A stretch of 64,000 nucleotides of DNA from Herbinix luporum (lineage in GTDB: Bacteria; Bacillota; Clostridia; Lachnospirales; Lachnospiraceae), in assembly GCF_900070325.1 (NCBI RefSeq), contig NZ_LN879430.1:112501-176500 (forward strand), written 5' to 3'. Of this stretch, positions 31,275 through 39,915 are shown in pieces (position 1 is the stretch's first letter; each line of letters begins with the position of its first letter). The position numbers and the translations under genes were made by a program. The notes beneath the pieces are model-generated. The model saw nothing but the letters and a program-made list of their open reading frames with translations, made no database searches and was not told where the DNA came from.

Positions 31275-31994
31275 ATGAGGATATTAGTTGTAAATGATGA
31301 TGGAGTTTTTACCAGTGGAATAAGTCACCTGGCAAAAATGGCGGCCAAGCTTGGAGAGGTATGGGTGGTGGCACCGGATCAACAGTGCAGTGCCATGTCC
31401 CATAGAATTACGGTACATGGTACTTTAGATATTAAACAGGTCGATATTTCAGTACCCGGTGTTCATGCTTATGGGGTAAGTGGAACCCCTGCAGACTGTG
31501 TTAAGGTTGGGATAAAATATCTAATGCCAGAAAAACCAGATATTGTTTTTTCAGGTATTAATTTTGGATATAATGTGGGGCTGGATATCTTGTATTCAGG
31601 TACCGTAGGAGCCGCAATGGAGGCCTTAATCCATGGGGTACCTGCCATGGCATTCTCAAAAGAGATGAATGATAATTATGAAGTGGTGGAGGCTAACTTA
31701 CTTTCTATAACAAAAGAGTTGTTAAATCGCCCCATAAAAAGTAATGAAATATGGAATATTAATTTCCCATCATGTACCATGTCAGAGTTTAGAGGAGTTT
31801 TATACGACCGTATACCGGCAAAAGAACAGTTTTATTTAGACAAGTATGTAAGAATGGAACTGGAAAATAGCAATTTTAGGCTAACAATAGATGGGGTAAG
31901 AAATACAGCTGCTGAGGAAGGAACAGATATGAGAGCAGTTTTAGATAATTATATATCAGTAGGGAAAGTGGCAAACAATATACTAAGATCTTAA
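31275..31994 (+). CDS. surE: 5'/3'-nucleotidase SurE
   Basis: A 239-residue metal-dependent phosphatase of the SurE family, acting on nucleoside monophosphates and perhaps short polyphosphates. The signature is complete: VNDDGVFTSGI at the start with the metal-binding Asp pair, then PDQQCSAMSHRIT and SGINFGYNVGLDILYSGTVG with the metal-binding Asn. AGAGGAATT precedes ATG 31275. It appears to be monocistronic; a stem at 32018-32060 follows. Confidence 0.95.
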   Translation: MRILVVNDDGVFTSGISHLAKMAAKLGEVWVVAPDQQCSAMSHRITVHGTLDIKQVDISVPGVHAYGVSGTPADCVKVGIKYLMPEKPDIVFSGINFGYNVGLDILYSGTVGAAMEALIHGVPAMAFSKEMNDNYEVVEANLLSITKELLNRPIKSNEIWNINFPSCTMSEFRGVLYDRIPAKEQFYLDKYVRMELENSNFRLTIDGVRNTAAEEGTDMRAVLDNYISVGKVANNILRS

Positions 31995-32017
31995 AACATT
32001 AAAGAATTTCTTATAAC

Positions 32018-32065
32018 AAATAGGAATAGGCTGTCTGAACATCTGGGCCTATTCCTATTTACTTT
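32018..32065 (+). terminator. Likely terminator after surE
   Basis: A perfect 13-bp stem AAATAGGAATAGG/CCTATTCCTATTT is followed by a weak T-rich tract. Confidence 0.65.
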
Positions 32066-32168
32066 ACTAAGATAATATCATGGTTAAGTATCTTTATGGA
32101 ATAAAATCCAGGCAAGATTGTCAGACTTAGGTGTGAGGAAGAATATAAACCATAAAGAGGTAAAGAAG

Positions 32169-33047
32169 ATGTCATATTTTCATGGAATCAATAAAAAGAA
32201 GGGTTATTTTGAAGGATGGTATTTTAGAAATCAAAATGATACAGAGGTTATATCACTGATACCTGCCTTTCATATAGATGAAAAAGGAAAAAAGTCAGCC
32301 TCTATCCAGGTAATAACCAATACTGTTTCTGACTATATTATGTATCCAATTGAAGATTTTGCAGTATCAAGAAAAAAGTTAGGGATACGAATAGGTAATA
32401 ATATATTTACTAAGGAAGGAATTATAGTAAATTTTACTACTAAGAAAATTGAAGTAAAAGGAGCACTTAAATTTAGCAAGTTTACACCTTTAAAATACGA
32501 TATTATGGGGCCTTTTAAGTATATGCCTTTTATGCAATGTCGTCATAGTGTTTTTAGCCTATCCCACAAGGTTACAGGTAAATTAAGAATAAATGGAGGG
32601 GTGATGTACTTTAATCAAGGTCTAGGCTATGTGGAGGGTGACAGAGGCATAGAATTTCCAAGGAGCTATTTTTGGACACAATGCAGTTGGGGTGATCAAG
32701 CTAATAACGCTATTATGATATCAATAGCAGATATTCCCATTGCCAATGTTACTTTTAAAGGTTGCATTGCAGTAATATATTATGGTGGTAAAGAATATCG
32801 ATTGGCAACATATTTAGGAGTAAAGATTATGAAATATAATAAAAATGAGTTGTGGGTGCAACAGGGGGGATATGATCTTTATGTGACCTTAATAGATAAG
32901 AACCCACATAAATTACTGGCTCCTGTAAAAGGCTCCATGATGCGTACTGTTTATGAAAGCATTGATTGCAAAATAAGATATAGGTTCATGGTTAATAAAA
33001 AGCTGATATTTGATTTTATAGGTAGGGGGAGTTTTGAGAGGGGTTGA
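32169..33047 (+). CDS. Tocopherol-cyclase-like family protein
   Basis: A 292-residue protein of the tocopherol cyclase-like family (PF14249), recognised by KKKGYFEGWYFRNQ at the N-terminus and GYVEGDRGIEFPRSYFWTQ in the middle. Bacteria that carry it do not make tocopherol, so the function here is unknown; a lipocalin-like binding fold is likely. ATG 32169 is chosen because AGAGG lies 8 bases before it; an upstream ATG-like start at 32118 lacks a site. No signal peptide is evident. Neighbours give no functional clue. Confidence 0.78.
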   Translation: MSYFHGINKKKGYFEGWYFRNQNDTEVISLIPAFHIDEKGKKSASIQVITNTVSDYIMYPIEDFAVSRKKLGIRIGNNIFTKEGIIVNFTTKKIEVKGALKFSKFTPLKYDIMGPFKYMPFMQCRHSVFSLSHKVTGKLRINGGVMYFNQGLGYVEGDRGIEFPRSYFWTQCSWGDQANNAIMISIADIPIANVTFKGCIAVIYYGGKEYRLATYLGVKIMKYNKNELWVQQGGYDLYVTLIDKNPHKLLAPVKGSMMRTVYESIDCKIRYRFMVNKKLIFDFIGRGSFERG

Positions 33048-33086
33048 TAGGGTGTTTTTTATACTAAGGTCTAAAGTATGCAAACA

Positions 33087-33115
33087 TTGAAAAATCAGGG
33101 GTTTTAGAGTAAAAT
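33087..33115 (+). promoter_or_regulatory. Possible promoter of the Y-family polymerase gene
   Basis: TTGAAA (33087-33092) and TAAAAT (33110-33115) are 17 bp apart. No Gram-positive LexA box (CGAACN4GTTCG type) was found around it. Confidence 0.45.
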
Positions 33116-33203
33116 ACAGATATAGTAATGATATATAAGTATAGAGTAGTTATTTTTTTATATAAAAGTATCAAGTGATTTGGCAAAAAAGGAGGCGAGG
33201 ATT

Positions 33204-34733
33204 ATGTCAAGCAAAAACAGAACATATGTTGCAATAGACCTTAAGTCCTTTTATGCTTCCGTGGAATGTATTGAGCGTGGCCTTGATCCACTTACTACCA
33301 ATCTTGTAGTAGCAGATGCAAGCAGGACTGAGAAGACTATATGTTTGGCAGTATCTCCTTCTTTAAAAGCCTATGGGATACCCGGAAGGCCTAGATTATT
33401 TGAGGTGGTGCAAAAAGTCCGTAAGGCCAATGCTAAGCGTCTGTTAAATGCGCCAAATCGAAAGTTTACAGGCACATCCTACAGCGCTATTGAACTAAAG
33501 GAAAAGCCGGAACTTGCAATTGATTATATAGCGGCTGTTCCCCGTATGGCTTATTATATGGAGTACAGCACCAGGATATATAATATATACCTAAAATATA
33601 TAGCCCCGGAGGACATACACGTCTATTCCATTGACGAAGTATTTCTAGATGTTACGGCATATTTAAATACTTATCAAATGTCTGCAAAAGAGCTGACAAT
33701 GAAGATAATTCAAGATGTTCGCAAAAACACTGGTATAACGGCTACGGCAGGTATCGGAACTAATCTTTATCTATGCAAAATTGCAATGGATATTGTAGCG
33801 AAACATATTCCGGAAGATGAAAATGGGGTAAGAATTGCAGAGTTAGATGAAAGGTCATACAGACAGAAGTTGTGGACACATCGTCCATTGACAGATTTTT
33901 GGCGGATAGGTAAAGGTTATGCTAAAAAGTTAGAAGAACATGGTATGTATACCATGGGTGATATTGCCCGTTGCTCAATTGGAAAGGCAAATGACTATCA
34001 TAATGAGGATCTTTTATACAAACTTTTTGGAGTTAATGCAGAACTTTTAATAGATCATGCATGGGGCTTTGAGCCATGTACCATAGAGCATATAAAGGCA
34101 TATAAGCCTGCCAGTAACAGTATTAGTTCCGGTCAAGTGCTACAAAGTCCATATGATTTTGACAAAGCCAAATTGATAGTCCGCGAAATGACAGACTTAT
34201 TGGTACTGGATCTTGTGGATAAAGGTCTGGTAACAGACCAGATGGTGTTGACAATCGGATATGATATTGAGAATCTAACTAATCCTGAAAGGGCAAAGTT
34301 ATATAAAGGAGAAATAACTATAGATAGATATGGCAGGCGCATTCCAAAACAGGCCCATGGAACTGTCAATCTTGATAGGCAGACTTCATCAACACGGTTA
34401 ATTATAGATGCAGTTATGGATTTATATGATCGTATTGTTGACAAAAATCTCTTAGTAAGAAGGATTACCATCGGAGCTAACCGTCTTGTAGATGAAAAAA
34501 ACATAGAAAAAGAAGAAAGCTTTGAGCAATTAGAGCTATTTGCAGATTACTGTGCCTTGGAGAAAGAAAGGCAGCAGGAAGAAGAGTTACTGGCCAGGGA
34601 AAGGAAGATGCAAAAGGCAATACTTAGTATAAAAAAGCGCTATGGTAAAAATGCCATTCTTAAGGGTATGAATCTAGAAGAAGGGGCTATGGCAAGGAAA
34701 AGAAATGAACAGATTGGTGGTCATAAAGCATAG
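33204..34733 (+). CDS. Y-family (UmuC/UvrX-like) DNA polymerase
   Basis: A 509-residue translesion polymerase related to Firmicutes UvrX/YqjW. Catalytic carboxylates are in AIDLKSFYASVE (Asp near residue 12) and YSIDEVFLDV (Asp-Glu near 143), and a helix-hairpin-helix-like region follows near residue 230. Near residue 442, QLELF matches the beta-clamp binding motif QxxLF. ATG 33204 has GGAGG upstream; TTG 33180 is rejected. A YolD-like gene follows within 13 bases, the usual partner in Firmicutes. Length exceeds that of DinB (about 350-400) because of the C-terminal extension typical of this subgroup. Confidence 0.93.
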   Translation: MSSKNRTYVAIDLKSFYASVECIERGLDPLTTNLVVADASRTEKTICLAVSPSLKAYGIPGRPRLFEVVQKVRKANAKRLLNAPNRKFTGTSYSAIELKEKPELAIDYIAAVPRMAYYMEYSTRIYNIYLKYIAPEDIHVYSIDEVFLDVTAYLNTYQMSAKELTMKIIQDVRKNTGITATAGIGTNLYLCKIAMDIVAKHIPEDENGVRIAELDERSYRQKLWTHRPLTDFWRIGKGYAKKLEEHGMYTMGDIARCSIGKANDYHNEDLLYKLFGVNAELLIDHAWGFEPCTIEHIKAYKPASNSISSGQVLQSPYDFDKAKLIVREMTDLLVLDLVDKGLVTDQMVLTIGYDIENLTNPERAKLYKGEITIDRYGRRIPKQAHGTVNLDRQTSSTRLIIDAVMDLYDRIVDKNLLVRRITIGANRLVDEKNIEKEESFEQLELFADYCALEKERQQEEELLARERKMQKAILSIKKRYGKNAILKGMNLEEGAMARKRNEQIGGHKA

Positions 34734-34745
34734 GGAGGTATAGGA

Positions 34746-35150
34746 ATGAAAAATTATGATGATATCATCAATCTACCACATCATGAATCTACTAAATATC
34801 CTCGGATGCCTATAATTGACCGAGCGGCACAATTTTCTCCCTTTGCCGCCCTAACAGGATATGAAGAAGCAATTAAGGAGACAGAAAGGCCTGTAGATGA
34901 GCGAATACAGCTTTCTGAAGATGCTATTGTTAAGCTGGATGAACAATTGCAATTGGTAGCCGGTAAAGCAGATAAGCAGCCTCCTGTGGAGATTACATAT
35001 TTTGTACCTGATGAGAGAAAAACCGGCGGAAAGTATGTCACAGTTAGGGGCAATATAAAAAAGATTGACCAGCTAAAGAAAATAATTGTACTTCAGGGGG
35101 AAAAAATAATTCCTATAAATGAAATTATAGATATTATTATAATTGAATAA
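34746..35150 (+). CDS. YolD-like protein, partner of the Y-family polymerase
   Basis: A 134-residue soluble protein with the family N-terminus YDDIINLPHHESTKYPRMP and AAQFSPFAALTGYEEAI. Its C-terminal half resembles the YolD-like domain, an OB/Sm-like beta fold rich in short hydrophobic strands. GGGAGG precedes ATG 34746, and the gap to the polymerase gene is 12 bases, so the two are co-translated. Genes of this family nearly always follow UvrX-type polymerases; a UmuD-like accessory role has been suggested, but is not shown by sequence. Confidence 0.85.
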   Translation: MKNYDDIINLPHHESTKYPRMPIIDRAAQFSPFAALTGYEEAIKETERPVDERIQLSEDAIVKLDEQLQLVAGKADKQPPVEITYFVPDERKTGGKYVTVRGNIKKIDQLKKIIVLQGEKIIPINEIIDIIIIE

Positions 35151-35192
35151 AAAAGGAAGGGTCCTAGCCCTTTAACAACTAGGACCCTCCAT
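35151..35192. terminator. Shared terminator between yolD-like and HAD genes
   Basis: AAGGGTCCTAG (35157-35167) pairs with CTAGGACCCTCC-type sequence (35179-35189). On the minus strand a run of T follows. The hairpin overlaps the last codons of the minus-strand HAD gene. Confidence 0.8.
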
Positions 35193-35840
35193 GTAGCCGG
35201 CAATAATTTTATTTATCTGACTTAGATTGTCTATCTTTACAAAACAAGGGGATAAATCTTGATTGCCGGATGTGGGATTTTGATATCCGATGCATTTTAA
35301 ACCTGCACTAAGGGCTGCCCTGCTTCCAGCAAAGGTATCTTCAATGGCTATTGCTTCATCTGGATTTAATTTGGCCTGATCTAATACCTTTATATAAACA
35401 TCCGGTTCGGGTTTTTTTCTGGCTACTTCATCACCGGCAACTATATATGCAAAATAATCGTATAAATTGTAATGTTTAAGGATGGCATCTACATAGTGGC
35501 GGTCAGAGGATGAGGCAAGGCCAATTTTTATTCCTTGGTTTTTTAGCCATTGTAAAAGCCTTAATAGACCCCTGCTGGTTTGGATTTTCTTTTCTTTTAC
35601 TTCTTCTAATATATAGTTATATTGACTTCTTTCTAATTCCTCTTCAGATTTATTTATTCCAAACCGTTCAATCATATTGCTCCATAGTAGTTTATTTGGT
35701 TGTCCCACGGAAAAGGATAAGTCTAAATTTTCATCAATGCCATGTTCTTTTAAAATTCTTCTTTTGGCATTTTCATGAAGGGGCTCGCTGTCTAAGATGA
35801 CACCATCTAGATCAAATATTATCATTTTTATAGGACTCAT
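35172..35840 (-). CDS. HAD-superfamily hydrolase, beta-phosphoglucomutase/phosphatase type
   Basis: A 222-residue HAD enzyme with the catalytic DLDGVILDSEPLH at residues about 10-22 (nucleophile and acid Asp), the Ser motif LASSSD near 110, Lys in RKKPEPD near 147 and the metal-binding EDTFAG near 170. The helical cap between motifs I and II places it with beta-phosphoglucomutase and 2-deoxyglucose-6-phosphatase-like enzymes. The substrate is probably a sugar phosphate. It is the last gene of a minus-strand run that starts with a GDPD gene, 29 bases after mgtC. Confidence 0.87.
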   Translation of the reverse strand: MSPIKMIIFDLDGVILDSEPLHENAKRRILKEHGIDENLDLSFSVGQPNKLLWSNMIERFGINKSEEELERSQYNYILEEVKEKKIQTSRGLLRLLQWLKNQGIKIGLASSSDRHYVDAILKHYNLYDYFAYIVAGDEVARKKPEPDVYIKVLDQAKLNPDEAIAIEDTFAGSRAALSAGLKCIGYQNPTSGNQDLSPCFVKIDNLSQINKIIAGYMEGPSC

Positions 35841-35869
35841 ATTTTACCTAACCTTTCTTAAATTAAAGA

Positions 35870-36568
35870 TTAAAAACGTTCTACACTAATAATCCCGTCT
35901 AAGTGGTTAATATCTTGTGTAAGGTCACTAAGATCTAAACCCGATAATGTTCGAAAGATTACAAATAAAGTAATAGGTATATCATCATCATCATTTAACT
36001 GTTCTAATTCTTCGCTTTCGAATTTCATCTCCAATATTTTAGCCTTATACTTATGGAATATTAAATTGACTTTTCCCAATGTTTCAGCATTATTTTTCAT
36101 CTTTATATTTATTTCATAGGTGTTAAATGAATGCTTCTTCATTCTCCATTTTTTTTCGACCTTATTAAAAACAACTAGAATAATATAAACAGTAATTGAT
36201 GAAGATATTCCCAAAAAGTAATAACCGCTTCCTAAAGATAAACCTATGGCAGCAACCGTCCATAGGCTGGCAGCGGTTGTTAATCCTTTAATATTAGTGC
36301 CATATCGCATAATTGTACCGGCACCTAAAAAACCTATTCCGCTAATTACTTGAGCTCCTAGCCGTAAAGGATCGCTGCTTGTGCCGAATTCATGATTATA
36401 AGAACGAAATACATGTTCCGATAAAATCATTATAATAGAAGAACCGAGACAAACCAGTACATGAGTCCTAAAACCGGCAGGACGGCGCTTATCTTCCCTT
36501 TCCAAACCAATAAGGCCTCCGCAAAAAATAGACAATATTATTCGTAATAAAGTAACAAATGGACTCAA
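35870..36568 (-). CDS. MgtC/SapB family membrane protein
   Basis: A 232-residue protein with five membrane segments in the first 140 residues, including the family blocks GGLIGLERE, AGFRTHVLVCLGSS and VISGIGFLGAGTI followed by GLTTAASLW. A cytoplasmic ACT-like C-terminal domain follows (about 150-232). MgtC proteins affect magnesium homeostasis and F-type ATPase in other bacteria; the role here is unknown. The start is TTG 36568 with AGGAGAG upstream. It lies 46 bases after the GDPD gene. Confidence 0.9.
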   Translation of the reverse strand: MSPFVTLLRIILSIFCGGLIGLEREDKRRPAGFRTHVLVCLGSSIIMILSEHVFRSYNHEFGTSSDPLRLGAQVISGIGFLGAGTIMRYGTNIKGLTTAASLWTVAAIGLSLGSGYYFLGISSSITVYIILVVFNKVEKKWRMKKHSFNTYEINIKMKNNAETLGKVNLIFHKYKAKILEMKFESEELEQLNDDDDIPITLFVIFRTLSGLDLSDLTQDINHLDGIISVERF

Positions 36569-36614
36569 ACTATCTCTCCTTTTTTAAAAAACAGCCGCAA
36601 ATTCATTTACATAA

Positions 36615-37358
36615 TTAACTATGCAGATTTTTTTCTTTTAGAATTTTAAGTGCGGGATAAGGATTGTTTACAGTAACCAGGGATATGCCAGATTCTATAG
36701 CTTTATAAACCTGCTCTTCATTATCGGGAGCATAGCACCAAGGGTCTATATTCATGCTGCTATACTGATCACATAATTCTTTAGTTAAATACTTCATAGC
36801 AATGCCCACTGAATAGTAGTGTGTATTTGTATCATCCTTATAGTTTTTTACCAGCCACTGGGGAAAGCCTTGGGTTTTAACCTTGTATTTTTCATGGGCA
36901 TAAGTTGTAATATCGGCGCAAAAACTGGTAATAACATATTTATCAGAAAGATGATATTCTTCAAGCATACTTATGGTTTTATCAACCACAGATTCTCTGT
37001 AATCCTTAATTTCCACATTTAATAATATATCTTTATATTTAACCAGATCTAAAAATTCTTCAAAGGTTGGAATTTTTTCGTTTTTAAATTCCCATGAAAA
37101 ATGACTTCCTGCATCTAGTTCTTTTAATTCCCTTAATGTATGATTTTGTACTAAACCTGAACCGTTGGTGGTTCTGTCAACACTGGTATCATGAATAATA
37201 ACTAGATGGCCGTCTTTTGTCATGTTAATGTCCAGTTCAATGCCATCGACACCTGCTTCAAGTGCTTTTTGAAATGAAATCATGGTGTTTTCAGGGTAAA
37301 AAGCTTTTAAACCCCTATGACCAAAAACAAGAATATTATTTTTAGATTGATTCCACAT
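36615..37358 (-). CDS. Glycerophosphodiester phosphodiesterase
   Basis: A 247-residue cytoplasmic GDPD (UgpQ/GlpQ type), which frees glycerol 3-phosphate from phospholipid head-group diesters. The conserved active site is intact: FGHRGLKAFYPENT (His, Arg, Glu, Asn), GIELDINMTKDGHLVIIHD (Glu, Asp, His) and DRTTNGSG. There is no signal peptide, so the substrate must be internal or imported. AGAAAGG precedes ATG 37358. A perfect palindromic hairpin separates it from the upstream dehydrogenase pseudogene. Confidence 0.93.
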   Translation of the reverse strand: MWNQSKNNILVFGHRGLKAFYPENTMISFQKALEAGVDGIELDINMTKDGHLVIIHDTSVDRTTNGSGLVQNHTLRELKELDAGSHFSWEFKNEKIPTFEEFLDLVKYKDILLNVEIKDYRESVVDKTISMLEEYHLSDKYVITSFCADITTYAHEKYKVKTQGFPQWLVKNYKDDTNTHYYSVGIAMKYLTKELCDQYSSMNIDPWCYAPDNEEQVYKAIESGISLVTVNNPYPALKILKEKNLHS

Positions 37359-37383
37359 AGAAATTACCTTTCTTATTTAGAAC

Positions 37384-37412
37384 AAATATCATGGCAATTT
37401 GCCATGATATTT
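37384..37412 (-). terminator. Perfect 29-base palindrome, probable terminator
   Basis: Arms AAATATCATGGCAA (37384-37397) and TTGCCATGATATTT (37399-37412) surround a single central base. On the minus strand a T-rich tract follows. It most likely ends the FAD-oxidoreductase/dehydrogenase transcript; its symmetry could also make it a protein-binding site. Confidence 0.65.
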
Positions 37413-37426
37413 GCTCTTTACATAAT

Positions 37427-38412
37427 CTAGAATTTTATTGCTACCTTTAAATCTCCTTCTTTTCCGCCTGCTAAGTCAAAGGCTTTTTCCCATTCTTCAA
37501 TAGGAAGCATCCTTGTTACAATACCATCGGTTTTCAGTGTGCCTTTGGCAATATGTTCAATAACAAATGGATATGCATAAGGACTCAAATGGGCACCTAA
37601 CACATCAAGCTCTTTGCGGTCTCCGATTATAGACCAATCTACTGTGGTAGGTTCAGAAAAGACGCTAAACTCCACAAAACGTCCTAATTTTCTAATCATG
37701 GACAGGCCTTGGGTTACACTGGATGGATGTCCGGTAGCTTCAATATATACATCACAGCCATAACCCTCTGTCATCTTCATTATTTCTTCAACCACATCTA
37801 TTTTTGAAGGATTCCATGCATAATCAGCACCGAATTCTAAGGCTTTATCAAGACGGGAATCAATCATATCTAGTGCAATTAAGGCTTTGGGATTTTTCAT
37901 TCGGGCGTAGGATACCATACCAAGTCCTAGGGTACCGGTACCTGAGATTACTACAATATCTTCATTGCTAATACTAGCTCGATCAACGGCATGTTTAGAG
38001 CAGCCATACCCCCGTTGTTGGCATTTTGGAATCCAAAAATATTGTGGGGCTGGCACATCCAATAATGTCCTGTTTTACAAAAACGACATTCTCCACAGGG
38101 CACGATTTGATCTGCAATAATACGGTCCCCTACTTTATAATCCTTAACATTCTCCCCCACTTCTGCCACACGGCCGAAAAATTCATGGCCCGGGATAAAG
38201 GGAGCTTTTACCCAAGAGGGTTGAAGTTCATCTCCCCAGAACATTGCTGCTCCATGGCTACATTTTACATCACCGGCACAAACGCCACAGGCCTCGGTTT
38301 TAATAATAATATCATCGGGACCACATTGGGGAGTGGGGTAGTCAAGTTCCAAACGGTAATCATCTTTAGAGTATGCTACTAATGCCTTCATAGTTTTAGG
38401 TATATTACTCAT
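37427..38412 (-). pseudogene. Zinc-dependent alcohol/polyol dehydrogenase, broken by an internal deletion with frameshift
   Basis: The first part (from ATG 38412) has catalytic zinc ligands in ACGVCAGD and GHEFFG and the four-Cys structural zinc site CGECRFCKTGHYWMC. The second part, in another frame (to 37427), has the NAD(P)-binding GTGTLGLGMV and the family C-terminus. Reading 1 breaks after NNGGMA, while reading 2 resumes at GCSKHAVDRA. In related enzymes about 30 residues, including an invariant IEP(Y) segment, lie between these points. So roughly 90 bases are missing and the frame is shifted, and the enzyme should be inactive. It follows the FAD oxidoreductase by 31 bases. Confidence 0.85.
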
Positions 38413-38443
38413 AGCAAGCCTTCCTTTCGTATCTTAATTTATT

Positions 38444-39811
38444 TTATATAGAGAGTATTGCATTATCTTCTTTTAAAAGTTCCACCACATCTTGATCAGG
38501 TACCTGGGCAGGTGATATACCCCGCTTTACTGCTAAAGCTGCACATACACCGGCGGCTTCACCGATTGCCATACATGTGGGCATAACCCGCACACTTCCG
38601 AGAGCATATGCATCCATGGAAATATGACGGCCGCTAAAAAGCAGAGAATCTACTTCACTGCTAATAAGGCAGCCAAGAGGAATACCATAAGGGCCTTCTA
38701 AATCAGTAAGTATGGTAGTATCATTTAATCCACTGTGAATATCAACTTTATATGAACCTAAGGCAATGGTGTCGGCAGGGATACGTAAATTCTCTACGTC
38801 ATCTTTGGTAAGACGTTTTTTACCTAAGAAGCGGCGAGTTTCACGGACACCCAGGGTCGGAATAATAGATGAAATATAGCAATTTTCAAATCCGGGAACC
38901 TCTTCATTTAGAAGTTTTATAATTTGCATGATTTGTTTCATACTTTCTTTGGTTCCACGGGTAATTTCTTCGGGATCGGTTCCGTCAAAATTGTGAATTC
39001 TGGTTGTATTAACATAAATTTGTCCCGGATTAACAGAGTTAATATAAATTAAGGTATCTCTGGTAAGAGGATTTTTGCCTTCGGCTCTTAGGCGGGATAA
39101 AAGGTTTCTTAGCCCTAGAAACACATAACTTTTATGGCTTCTAAAATATGTAGTATCATATCCTTGTGAAACCTGCATAGATTCGGCGGGTTGTAAATCT
39201 TCTGGGTGTTCATCTAAATATTTAAAAAACTTTTCTTCATCAAAACCATTTAAAGAAAACATTAGGGTAGGAGGCTGCATAACTCCTGAATCTTCTTGTC
39301 CTTTTTCATAGCTACAGCCGGCAAGGTATGCTAAATCCCCATCACCTGTTCCGTCAATAAATACATTTGCTTCAATATTGATACGAATTCCCTTACCCAT
39401 GACGGTTACATTTGTAATACGTTTATCGGTAACGGTTACGTCCACTAATTCGCAATGAAGAAGAACGTGAATACCTTCCTGTTCGCATTTTTCCATGGCT
39501 ACAATCTTAAACATATCAGGGTGGAAGATTGTAACAGAGTTGTGTAGGGGGCAACGATTATGTCCCGGACTCATACCCATTTCTGATAAGGTATCAATCA
39601 TTTCTTGGGCGATACCTCCAGTTACTTGACGACCATGTTTGTCTAGAAAGCCTAAGAAAGGTAACCCGGTAACAGCATTTCCTCCTAAATAATCATTGCG
39701 TTCTATAATAACTACTTTTGAACCGTGCCTAGCTGCGGCCAGAGCAGCAGCTAGGCCGGAAGGACCTCCTCCAATAACTGCAACATCATAGCTGTAATTT
39801 TTTTGAATCAT
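38444..39811 (-). CDS. FAD-dependent oxidoreductase (FAD_oxidored family)
   Basis: A 455-residue flavoprotein with the dinucleotide-binding motif VAVIGGGPSGLAAALAAARHG followed by VVIIERNDYLGG. DGTGDGDLAYLAGCSYEKG near residue 155 and SGRHISMDAYALGSVRVMP near the end are typical of the PF12831 family found in sugar and polyol clusters. The substrate is unknown. ATG 39811 is chosen because AAAGGA lies 8 bases upstream; a TTG at 39817 is too close. A perfect LacI-type operator lies 35 bases before the start, so it is probably repressed by the neighbouring regulator. Its operon partner is now a pseudogene. Confidence 0.85.
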   Translation of the reverse strand: MIQKNYSYDVAVIGGGPSGLAAALAAARHGSKVVIIERNDYLGGNAVTGLPFLGFLDKHGRQVTGGIAQEMIDTLSEMGMSPGHNRCPLHNSVTIFHPDMFKIVAMEKCEQEGIHVLLHCELVDVTVTDKRITNVTVMGKGIRINIEANVFIDGTGDGDLAYLAGCSYEKGQEDSGVMQPPTLMFSLNGFDEEKFFKYLDEHPEDLQPAESMQVSQGYDTTYFRSHKSYVFLGLRNLLSRLRAEGKNPLTRDTLIYINSVNPGQIYVNTTRIHNFDGTDPEEITRGTKESMKQIMQIIKLLNEEVPGFENCYISSIIPTLGVRETRRFLGKKRLTKDDVENLRIPADTIALGSYKVDIHSGLNDTTILTDLEGPYGIPLGCLISSEVDSLLFSGRHISMDAYALGSVRVMPTCMAIGEAAGVCAALAVKRGISPAQVPDQDVVELLKEDNAILSI

Positions 39812-39845
39812 AGTCAATTTCCTTTCGTTAAATTATTGTCATAGG

Positions 39846-39859
39846 TTGGAACGTTCCAA
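39846..39859. promoter_or_regulatory. LacI-family operator, site 1 (perfect palindrome)
   Basis: TTGGAACGTTCCAA is a perfect 14-bp palindrome upstream of the FAD oxidoreductase gene. The central CG step is the usual half-site junction for LacI/GalR proteins. It is the reference copy for sites at 40987 and 41175. Confidence 0.88.
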
Positions 39860-39868
39860 ATTTTCTGC

Positions 39869-39904
39869 TAAAACAATCTCCCCTATAAGGAAAATTGTTT
39901 TAAT
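39869..39904 (-). terminator. Weak hairpin after the lacI-type gene
   Basis: AAAACAAT and ATTGTTTT arms with a further imperfect inner pairing; the T-run is short. It may only partly end transcription, leaving read-through into the FAD oxidoreductase gene. Confidence 0.45.
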
Positions 39905-39915
39905 CCCGTATAATT

